DNA of 64,000 nucleotides, taken from NCBI GenBank assembly GCA_934432675.1, contig CAKRYT010000004.1, forward strand, positions 62,001 to 126,000. Direction: 5' to 3'. A program made the translations under genes and the position numbers. Below the pieces are notes generated by a model, which was given only the letters and a program-made list of their open reading frames with translations, made no database searches and had not been told where the DNA came from. Shown here piece after piece: positions 42,829-49,356 of the stretch (position 1 is the stretch's first letter; each line of letters starts with the position of its first letter). This DNA is from an uncultured Eubacteriales bacterium. Its GTDB lineage: Bacteria > Bacillota > Clostridia > Oscillospirales > CAG-272.

Positions 42829-44129
42829 ACCTCCGTCTGACCGCTCTGCGTGTGCTCGCCAGATGGGAGGCGGGCGACGCCTATATCAACCTTGCCATCG
42901 GCAGAGCGGCGGAGGCACTCCCCGACGCCGACCGCCGGTATCTGACCGCGCTGGTGTACGGCACGGTCGAGCGTAAGATCACGCTGGACTACGCCATCGG
43001 CGCGCTTGCCCACCGCTCGGATGTCTCCCCCGCCGCGAAGAATATTCTCGAATGCGGGCTTTACGAACTGTTTTACCTCCGTACCCCCCGTCACGCGACC
43101 GTCAATGCATGGGTAGAACTGGCGGGGAGCCGCGGGGAAAAGAGTTTTGTCAACGGGGTGCTCCGCGCCGCGTCGGTGCTGGATGCCCTCCCCCTGCCCC
43201 CGCGGGACAAGAATGAGGCGCGCTACCTCTCGGTGTGTTACTCCGTCCCTCTCGCGACCGTGAAGCGGCTTTCCGCCGTCCTCGGGGACGAGACGGAGGA
43301 CTTTTTGCGCGCGACGGCACAGCCGCCGCGCATGACCCTGCGCGTCAATACCCTGAAAATCTCCCGCGGGGACTATCTCGCGCGCCTTGCCGCCGCCGGT
43401 ATCGATGCCGCAGCGACCCCCTTCGCCCCCGCGGGCGTCCGCCTCACGGGGACCTGTCCCCCGCGCGACCTCCCCGGTTTTGCCGAGGGGTGGTTTTTCG
43501 TGCAGGACGAGGCCTCCCAGATTGCGACGGAGGTCCTCGGGGCGGAACCCGGTGAAACGATCGTCGACCTTTGCGCCTGCCCGGGCGGTAAATCGTTCGG
43601 TGCCGCCATCCGCATGGAGGATCGCGGACGGGTGCTCTCTTTTGACCTCCATCCGTCCAAACTGCCGCTGATCGGGAGCGGTGCCGCCCGCCTCGGCCTC
43701 ACCTGTATCACCGTTGGCGAGCAGGACGCGACCGCCCCCGACCCCGCGCTCGCGGGGATTGCCGACCGCGTCATCTGTGACGTGCCCTGCTCGGGGCTCG
43801 GCGTGCTCTCCAAAAAGCCCGATCTCCGTTATAAGGACCTCCGCGCGGCGGACGAACTGCCCGCCCTGCAAGGTGCCATCCTCGAAAGCGCGGCGGCGTG
43901 TGTCCGCGCGGGCGGGGTGCTTCTTTACTCGACCTGTACCGTCAACCCCGGGGAGAACGAGGCGGTGACGGATGCGTTCCGCGCCGCACACGCCGACTTT
44001 ACCCCCGAGGACTTCACCGTCGGTGCGCTGTCCTCTGCGGAGGGGCGGCTGACGCTCTATCCCCACCGCCACGGCACCGACGGCTTCTATCTCGCGAAAT
44101 TCCGCAAAAGCGGCAAGGAGAACGCATGA
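42825..44129 (+). CDS. rsmB: 16S rRNA (cytosine-967-C5) methyltransferase RsmB
   Basis: 434 residues. N-terminal NusB-like RNA-binding domain (~1-140: LRVLARWEAGDAYINLAIGRA...RRYLTALVYGTVERKITLDYAI...SFVNGVLRA), then the methylase domain: FFVQDEASQIATEVLGAEPGETIVDLCACPGGKS (SAM site), VICDVPCSGLGVLSKKPD (PC motif) and LLYSTCTVNPGENE (TC motif, catalytic Cys). Overlaps rlmN by 4 bases. Confidence 0.95.
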   Translation: MNLRLTALRVLARWEAGDAYINLAIGRAAEALPDADRRYLTALVYGTVERKITLDYAIGALAHRSDVSPAAKNILECGLYELFYLRTPRHATVNAWVELAGSRGEKSFVNGVLRAASVLDALPLPPRDKNEARYLSVCYSVPLATVKRLSAVLGDETEDFLRATAQPPRMTLRVNTLKISRGDYLARLAAAGIDAAATPFAPAGVRLTGTCPPRDLPGFAEGWFFVQDEASQIATEVLGAEPGETIVDLCACPGGKSFGAAIRMEDRGRVLSFDLHPSKLPLIGSGAARLGLTCITVGEQDATAPDPALAGIADRVICDVPCSGLGVLSKKPDLRYKDLRAADELPALQGAILESAAACVRAGGVLLYSTCTVNPGENEAVTDAFRAAHADFTPEDFTVGALSSAEGRLTLYPHRHGTDGFYLAKFRKSGKENA

Positions 44130-45190
44130 CAGAAAAGATCGACCTTTTATCCCTGCTCCCGGAGGAGATCGGGACGTACCTTGCCTCCCTCGGTGAGCCG
44201 CGTTACCGCGCAAAGCAGATTTTCGACTGGTGCCGCCGCGGCACCCCCATCGGGGCGATGTCCAACCTCCCCGCCACCCTGCGCGAGAAGCTCGCGGAAA
44301 CCTGTGAATGGCGGCTCCCCGCCGTGGCGGTCAAACAGACGAGTGCCCTCGACGGCACCGTCAAATACCTCTTCCGCCTCATCGACGGCAACTGTGTCGA
44401 GAGCGTACTCATGCGCTATCATCACGGCACCACCCTGTGCATTTCGAGTGAGGTCGGGTGCCCGATGGGCTGTCAATTCTGCGCCTCCACCATCGGCGGT
44501 AAGGTGCGGAATCTGAACCCCTCCGAGATGCTGGGACAGGTCATCGCCGCATCGCTGGACGCGGGTGAGCGCATTGACGGCGTGGTGCTCATGGGCATCG
44601 GAGAGCCGCTCGATAACTACGACAACGTCATGAAGTTTTTGCGCCTCGTCGGGCACCCTGCGGGGCTGAACATCGGTTATCGGCACATCTCCCTCTCGAC
44701 CTGCGGCATCGTGCCGCGCATCTACGATCTGGCGCAGGAGGATCTGCCGATCACCCTCTCCGTCTCGCTCCATGCCGCGACCGACGAGGCGCGCAGTGCC
44801 ATCATGCCGGTGAATCGCCGCTACCCCGTCGGAGAACTGCTCCGTGCCTGTGCCGACTATTTTCGGGCGACCGGCCGGCGTATTTCCTTTGAATATACCC
44901 TCATCGCGGGTAAGAACGACAGCCCGCACGACGCAGAGGTGCTCGCGGACGTGCTCCTCGCGCACCTCGGGCGGGTACCGATTCACGTCAATCTCATCCG
45001 TGTGAATGAAGTGGCGGAGACGGGTTTCCGCCACGGCACCGCCGCAGAGGCGAACGCCTTTGCCGAGGTGCTCACCCGCCGCGGGATCGTCGCGACGGTG
45101 CGCCGCCGTCTCGGCGCGGATATCGACGCCGCCTGCGGGCAACTCCGCAAAAAACAGGCGGACAGCCATGAAACGGGATGCAAAGCATGA
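44126..45190 (+). CDS. rlmN: Dual-specificity RNA methyltransferase RlmN
   Basis: 354 residues. Radical-SAM enzyme making m2A2503 in 23S rRNA and m2A37 in some tRNAs. SEVGCPMGCQFCAST contains the CxxxCxxC 4Fe-4S motif; MGIGEPLDNYDNV is the SAM-binding GGEP-like site; LPITLSVSLHAATDEARSAIMPVN and the C-terminal GADIDAACGQLR (mechanistic Cys) complete the family. Starts in an ATGA overlap with rsmB. Confidence 0.96.
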   Translation: MTEKIDLLSLLPEEIGTYLASLGEPRYRAKQIFDWCRRGTPIGAMSNLPATLREKLAETCEWRLPAVAVKQTSALDGTVKYLFRLIDGNCVESVLMRYHHGTTLCISSEVGCPMGCQFCASTIGGKVRNLNPSEMLGQVIAASLDAGERIDGVVLMGIGEPLDNYDNVMKFLRLVGHPAGLNIGYRHISLSTCGIVPRIYDLAQEDLPITLSVSLHAATDEARSAIMPVNRRYPVGELLRACADYFRATGRRISFEYTLIAGKNDSPHDAEVLADVLLAHLGRVPIHVNLIRVNEVAETGFRHGTAAEANAFAEVLTRRGIVATVRRRLGADIDAACGQLRKKQADSHETGCKA

Positions 45191-46251
45191 CAGAAACGAC
45201 CGTTAAGGGAAAGATCATCAAAGGGCTCGGCGGGCTCTACACGGTACGCACCCTGGCGGGTGGCGAAGAGAGCGGCACCGCCGCCGGCCGGCCGCACGGT
45301 GACACCCCCCTCGTGCCCGGCGTAACCGCCCCCGGGCAAGCCGATGCCGACCGTGTCGCGGCGGATACCCCCGCGGAGGCGGGCACCGTGCGGCTGTTCC
45401 ACTGTCGTGCCAAGGGCGCGTTCCGCCACGAGGACGAAAAGGTGACGGTCGGCGACGAAGTCCTGCTCCGCTTTGACGAGGCGGCACCCGACGAGACCGC
45501 CGTCATCCGCGAGATCCTGCCGCGGAAAAACGTGCTCATCCGTCCCCCCCTTGCCAATCTGGACATCCTCTTCTGCGTCGTCGCGGCGGCGCGTCCCGCG
45601 CCGGTGACCGAAACGCTGGATAAGCTCCTCGCGATCGCAGAGCATAACGGTATCGAACCGGTGCCGGTGGTCACGAAGTCGGATTGCGACCCGGCGGCGG
45701 CGGAGCATTATACCGCGCTCTACCGGCAGGCGGGCTTTACGGTCTTCCCGCTCTCGGGGGTCGCTGGCACGGGGATTGACCCACTGCGCGCGTACATTGC
45801 GGAGCACGTCCGGGATGGCAGATGTGCCGCCTTTGCGGGTGCGTCGGGCGTGGGGAAATCCACGCTCATGAACTGCCTGTTCCCGGGTCTGTCGCTCGCG
45901 ACGAACGCCGTCTCCGCGCGCATTGAGCGCGGGCGGCATACCACCCGCCACGTCGAACTGTTCCCGACCTCGGACGCGCCCGACTGCGGTTTTCTCGCGG
46001 ACACGCCGGGCTTTTCGATGCTGGACTTCATGCGGTTTGACTTTCTCACGCTGGACGACCTGTTTGACGCCTTCCGCGATTTCGCGCCCTATCGCGGTGC
46101 CTGCCGCTATCCGGACTGCACCCATACCGGCGAGGGTCCCGCCGAGTGCGCCATCGCCCGCGCCGTCCGGGACGGCCATATTGCCCCCACCCGCCACGGG
46201 AGTTATAAGTCCCTCTACCGCACCCTCAAAATCAAGAAGAATACCTATTGA
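45187..46251 (+). CDS. rsgA: Small ribosomal subunit biogenesis GTPase RsgA
   Basis: 354 residues from ATG 45187, overlapping the rlmN stop; an ATG at 45178 is also in frame. N-terminal OB fold, circularly permuted GTPase with motif order G4 VTKSD, G1 FAGASGVGKSTLMN, G3 DTPGFSML, and C-terminal zinc knuckle CRYPDCTHTGEGPAEC. Odd: between GLYTVRT and VRLFHCRAKGAFR the OB fold carries about 40 extra residues rich in Gly, Ala, Pro and Asp (AGGEESGTAAGRPHG...), absent from ordinary RsgA. In relatives stp and prkC often lie between rlmN and rsgA; they are absent here. Confidence 0.94.
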   Translation: MTETTVKGKIIKGLGGLYTVRTLAGGEESGTAAGRPHGDTPLVPGVTAPGQADADRVAADTPAEAGTVRLFHCRAKGAFRHEDEKVTVGDEVLLRFDEAAPDETAVIREILPRKNVLIRPPLANLDILFCVVAAARPAPVTETLDKLLAIAEHNGIEPVPVVTKSDCDPAAAEHYTALYRQAGFTVFPLSGVAGTGIDPLRAYIAEHVRDGRCAAFAGASGVGKSTLMNCLFPGLSLATNAVSARIERGRHTTRHVELFPTSDAPDCGFLADTPGFSMLDFMRFDFLTLDDLFDAFRDFAPYRGACRYPDCTHTGEGPAECAIARAVRDGHIAPTRHGSYKSLYRTLKIKKNTY

Positions 46252-46333
46252 ATGTTATAGGGATGCAGAGGGTATTGGAACGCGGGAGTATATCCATGCA
46301 AGCATCAGATCAATGCGCGGGTAGATCAATGCC

Positions 46334-46366
46334 GGGGAGCACCTTTTTCAGGAAAAGGCGTTCCCC
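46334..46366 (+). repeat. Dispersed hairpin repeat, copy 2 (probable operon terminator)
   Basis: GGGGA-G-C (46334-46340) and CCTTTT (46342-46347) pair with 46353-46366, leaving one A/C mismatch, followed by GCCCCCTCCCCAAAACCTTTTTG. Same layout as the copy at 27622-27661. Confidence 0.7.
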
Positions 46367-46563
46367 CGCGCCCCCTCCCCAAAACCTTTTTGAAGAATTG
46401 ATACTGCCCGCACAAGACAAGTAAAGAGGGGTGTGCCCCGATCAGAGACAACGGATGCCCGATGCGCGCGGGGCGGTCCTGCGTCTCATGCGCCACGCCG
46501 CGGGGAAATAGCGGCCCCGTTACACCCCCGGCAAATTCTTTTGTATTTTATTGCCCCACCCCC

Positions 46564-46592
46564 TTGACAAGCGTCGGGGCGGGTGCTATAAT
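46564..46592 (+). promoter_or_regulatory. Consensus promoter of rplJ-rplL
   Basis: TTGACA (46564-46569), 17 bases, TATAAT (46587-46592). Confidence 0.88.
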
Positions 46593-46599
46593 ACCATCG

Positions 46600-46720
46600 T
46601 TATCCTGAGACAGCAGGTTCACGGTAAAAGCTTTGCTTTCCTGCCGAGGTGAGACGAACGGTGCATATTACGTGTATTTTTTGTCCTTTCTCGGCTTGCC
46701 GTGAAAGGATTATTTTTTTA
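46600..46720 (+). ncRNA. Ribosomal protein L10 leader (autoregulatory)
   Basis: The leader contains GAGACAGCAGG (46607-46617) pairing with CCTGCCGAGG (46640-46649), the kink-turn stem bound by the L10(L12) complex, in the layout of the L10 leader family. It ends in a stem TCCTTTC/GAAAGGA (46684-46709) followed by TTATTTTTTTA, which may act as an attenuator. Excess L10-L12 is expected to lower rplJ-rplL expression through this RNA. Confidence 0.85.
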
Positions 46721-46740
46721 TCACAAACGGAGGAAATGAA

Positions 46741-47262
46741 ATGCCTAGTAAGAAGATTCTTGCTGAGAAGCAGGCACTCGTCGCCGACCTGACCGAACAG
46801 ATCAAGGGTGCGGTGGCCGGCGTGCTTGTCAAGTACGAAGGCATCACGGTGGAGAACGATACCGCGCTCCGTGCGGCACTGCGTAAGGCAGGCGTTGTTT
46901 ACAGCGTCAAGAAAAACTCGATGATCGGTCGTGCCTGCGAGGGCGCCGGTTACGGGGACCTGAAACAGTACCTCACCGGTATGACCGGTATCGCGATCAG
47001 CGCGACCGACCCCGTCGCCGCCGCCAAGATCATGAAGGAATACGCCGACAAGGTGGAGACCTTTGAGATCAAGGCCGGTTTCGTCGACGGTGAGACGCTC
47101 GATGCCGCAGGGGTGAACGCCCTGGCGGAGATCCCGTCCAAGGAGACGCTCATTGCCCGTATGCTCGGCTCCATGATGGGCCCGCTCAACAGCTTTGCCC
47201 GTTGCCTGCAAGCCGTTATCGACAAGCAGGGTGAGGGTGATGCCGCTCCCGCGGAAGCGTAA
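46741..47262 (+). CDS. rplJ: 50S ribosomal protein L10
   Basis: 173 residues. ILAEKQALVADLTEQIKGAVAGVLVKYEGITVENDTALRAALRKAGVVYSVKKNSMIGRA is the conserved rRNA-binding N-terminal domain; the C-terminal helix (ETLIARMLGSMMGPLNSFARCLQAVIDK) binds L7/L12 dimers. Base of the ribosomal stalk. GGAGG ribosome site; leader described separately. Confidence 0.97.
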   Translation: MPSKKILAEKQALVADLTEQIKGAVAGVLVKYEGITVENDTALRAALRKAGVVYSVKKNSMIGRACEGAGYGDLKQYLTGMTGIAISATDPVAAAKIMKEYADKVETFEIKAGFVDGETLDAAGVNALAEIPSKETLIARMLGSMMGPLNSFARCLQAVIDKQGEGDAAPAEA

Positions 47263-47317
47263 TCCCCGCGACCGAAACACAAAAAATAATAAGTCATATT
47301 TTTGGAGGTAATTCAAA

Positions 47318-47695
47318 ATGGCAAACGAAAAGACCACTCAGATTCTTGACCTTGTGAAAGGTCTCACCATTCTTGAACTCGCAGATCTCGTGAAGGCTAT
47401 GGAAGAGGAATTCGGCGTTTCCGCCGCTCCCGTGGCTGTTGCCGCCGTCGGCGGTGCCGCTGCCGCTCCCGCAGCAGAAGAGAAGACCGAGTTCGACGTT
47501 ATCCTGAAGAGCGCAGGCGCGAACAAGCTGAACGTTATCAAGGCTGTCCGCTCCATCACCTCTCTCGGCCTGAAAGAAGCAAAGGACCTCGTCGAGGCTG
47601 CTCCGAAGGCAATCAAGGAAGGCGTCTCCAAGGAAGAGGCAGACAAGGTTGCCGAAGAGCTCAAAGCTGCCGGCGCAGAAGTCGAAATCAAGTAA
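47318..47695 (+). CDS. rplL: 50S ribosomal protein L7/L12
   Basis: 125 residues, normal length. N-terminal dimerisation helices (TILELADLVKAMEEEFGVSA), Ala/Gly hinge (~38-52) and C-terminal factor-binding domain (TEFDVILKSAGANKLNVIKAVRSITSLGLKEAKDLVEAAPKAIKEGVSKEEADKVAEELKAAGAEVEIK). Codon choice is more T-rich than neighbours, as expected for a very highly expressed gene. Confidence 0.98.
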   Translation: MANEKTTQILDLVKGLTILELADLVKAMEEEFGVSAAPVAVAAVGGAAAAPAAEEKTEFDVILKSAGANKLNVIKAVRSITSLGLKEAKDLVEAAPKAIKEGVSKEEADKVAEELKAAGAEVEIK

Positions 47696-47712
47696 TTTCT
47701 CCCCGTTTGGGG

Positions 47713-47755
47713 AAGGCGCGTCTCTCACCTGCCGGGAGACGCGCCTTTTCTTTTT
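47713..47755 (+). terminator. Terminator of rplJ-rplL
   Basis: 12-bp stem AAGGCGCGTCTC (47713-47724) with 47736-47747, then TTCTTTTT. Confidence 0.88.
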
Positions 47756-47926
47756 CGCTTTTCCACGCCCCGCATCCCGTTCCGTGTCCCGTTCCGTGTC
47801 GGGTATCTTGTCGCGCACTTCGTATCCCGTCGCCTGCTTTGCATCCCGCCCCGCGTTTTCCGGTCCTGCCTTCGGCTCTCCCTCCCGCGCCGTCTTTTTG
47901 CGGGTGTGCCCGCATACACTGGTACC

Positions 47927-48418
47927 ATGAAAAAGTGGATTTGCGTTTTGCTTTGTCTCACCCTGCTCTGCCCCGCGCTCCTTTCCTGCCGCGCAAAGCG
48001 TTCACCGATGGAAATACTGGATGCCTTTGCCGCCGCCTACCCGCTCCCGGCGGGTCGTTTCTACGACAGCGAAGCTGACGAGGGGAGCGAACGATACCTG
48101 CCGCCCGTCCTGTTCGACGCCTTTTTCACCCGTTCCCCGGGGGATGACGATCGTGAGGACGTACGGCGTTTTGCCTTGTTTCTGGGCACCTCCTCGTCCT
48201 GCATTGCCGAAATGGGCATTTTTGAATGCCCCGACCGCGACGCGGCGGGGGAGGTCATCGGGTGCCTCCGGGCGCGCATCGATCTCTGTCGCGCGACACA
48301 CGAAACGGACACCTCCGCCGCGCTCAACCCGACGATAGTCCTCTACGGCAGGACGGTGGTCTATACCGTCCTGCCCGACAACGAAAAGGCGGCGAGGGTC
48401 CTCTCCCGCCTGTTCTGA
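47927..48418 (+). CDS. Lipoprotein with a DUF4358-like domain
   Basis: 163 residues from ATG 47927. Signal peptide KKWICVLLCLTLLCPALLSC with lipobox ALLSC. The remainder, DAFAAAYPLPAGRFY...IAEMGIFECPDRDAAGEVIGCLRARIDLCR...ALNPTIVLYGRTVVYTVLPDNEKAARVL, follows the 'EIAVFKVKDxxDAxxVxxxLxxRIxxQ...VxxxGxYVxxVVSDD' pattern of DUF4358 lipoproteins common in Clostridia. This is a memory-based match of moderate certainty. Function unknown. Confidence 0.78.
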   Translation: MKKWICVLLCLTLLCPALLSCRAKRSPMEILDAFAAAYPLPAGRFYDSEADEGSERYLPPVLFDAFFTRSPGDDDREDVRRFALFLGTSSSCIAEMGIFECPDRDAAGEVIGCLRARIDLCRATHETDTSAALNPTIVLYGRTVVYTVLPDNEKAARVLSRLF

Positions 48419-48559
48419 CCCCGCCCCGGCACCCTGCGCGGCACCCACGCACGGCACAGGTACGCCCCTCGGGTCTCTCCCGGGGAGGTCGCCTCCCCGC
48501 CCTGCCGACGGAGTGACGCCCGCGGGCGGCAACGCCCGGGAACAAAATGCGTTACCCTC

Positions 48560-48588
48560 TTGCAACATCCACACATTTTTGCTACAAT
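48560..48588 (+). promoter_or_regulatory. Promoter of the zinc-ribbon DUF4190-like gene
   Basis: TTGCAA (48560-48565), 17-base spacer, TACAAT (48583-48588). Confidence 0.65.
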
Positions 48589-48645
48589 AAAATTAAATAC
48601 GACCGGCAACCGCCGACGGCGATTGCACAAAGAAAGGAATTCGAT

Positions 48646-49191
48646 ATGAAGACCTGCCCCGCTTGCCATACCGACATTACGGATGACACCTCGCGTTTCT
48701 GCCCGAATTGCGGTGCCCCCCTGCGGATCACCGATAACCCCTATGCCACCCCGTCCGTGACGGACACCACCGGGGACGACCTCGGCAAAACCACCCCCGA
48801 CGGCAGCGGCTTTGCCCGCCCCGGCAGCACCGGTACCGAGAGCGGCGGCTTTGCCCGCCCCGGCAGCACCGGCACCGGGAGCGGCGGTTACAACGGCACG
48901 GGGTCCGGTGCTTACGGTGCCCCGCAGTCGACCTATACGGGTTACACCCCCTACCAACCCCCGGTGACACAGCCGTCCGGCGGTCTTGCCATCGCGGCAC
49001 TCATCTGCTCCTTCTTCCTCGGCATCGTCGGGTTGATCCTCGGCGTCGTCGGGCTCAACCAGTACCCGAAGGGCAGCGGTTACCGCACCATGTGCATTGT
49101 CGCCATTATCATCCCGATTGTGTGGATTGTCCTTTCCGTGATGATCGCTATCCTCGGCGGTCTTTTGTCCTTCATCACCGTTGCCTATTAA
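48646..49191 (+). CDS. Zinc-ribbon membrane protein with a DUF4190-like domain
   Basis: 181 residues from ATG 48646. N-terminal zinc ribbon MKTCPACHTDITDDTSRFCPNCGAPL (two CxxC), then a low-complexity Gly/Ser/Thr linker with two copies of GFARPGSTGT, then two hydrophobic segments (GLAIAALICSFFLGIVGLILGVVGL and IVAIIIPIVWIVLSVMIAILGGLL) typical of DUF4190. Common small membrane protein in Gram-positives; role unknown. Own promoter and terminator. Confidence 0.85.
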   Translation: MKTCPACHTDITDDTSRFCPNCGAPLRITDNPYATPSVTDTTGDDLGKTTPDGSGFARPGSTGTESGGFARPGSTGTGSGGYNGTGSGAYGAPQSTYTGYTPYQPPVTQPSGGLAIAALICSFFLGIVGLILGVVGLNQYPKGSGYRTMCIVAIIIPIVWIVLSVMIAILGGLLSFITVAY

Positions 49192-49252
49192 GGGCTGTCC
49201 CGCACCGGTGCCCGAGCGGCCCCGTCCGTGCGGTGAAACCCTCTTACATCAA

Positions 49253-49299
49253 AACCGACCCTGCGCCGCGGCGCAGGGTCGGTTCCGTTTTGCTTTTTT
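49253..49299. terminator. Bidirectional terminator between the DUF4190-like gene and valS
   Basis: 15-bp perfect stem (49253-49267 with 49270-49284). Plus strand continues CCGTTTTGCTTTTTT; minus strand continues TTTTGATG. Confidence 0.85.
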
Positions 49300-49356
49300 G
49301 GTCAGCCACCGTATTGCTTTGCGGGAGAGGTCGTCGGGCCCCCGCCGACGGGCGCA

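Larger units (their letters stand above)
46252..46598. other. Intergenic region between rsgA and the rplJ transcript
   Basis: Contains the dispersed hairpin repeat (46334-46366), which probably ends the nrdR-rsgA transcript, a GC-rich stretch without a gene, and the rplJ promoter. Confidence 0.6.

Noticed and set aside
42594..44213. 539-codon minus-strand frame opposite fmt and rsmB
   Set aside because: Shadow of two well-recognised genes in a continuous plus-strand operon.
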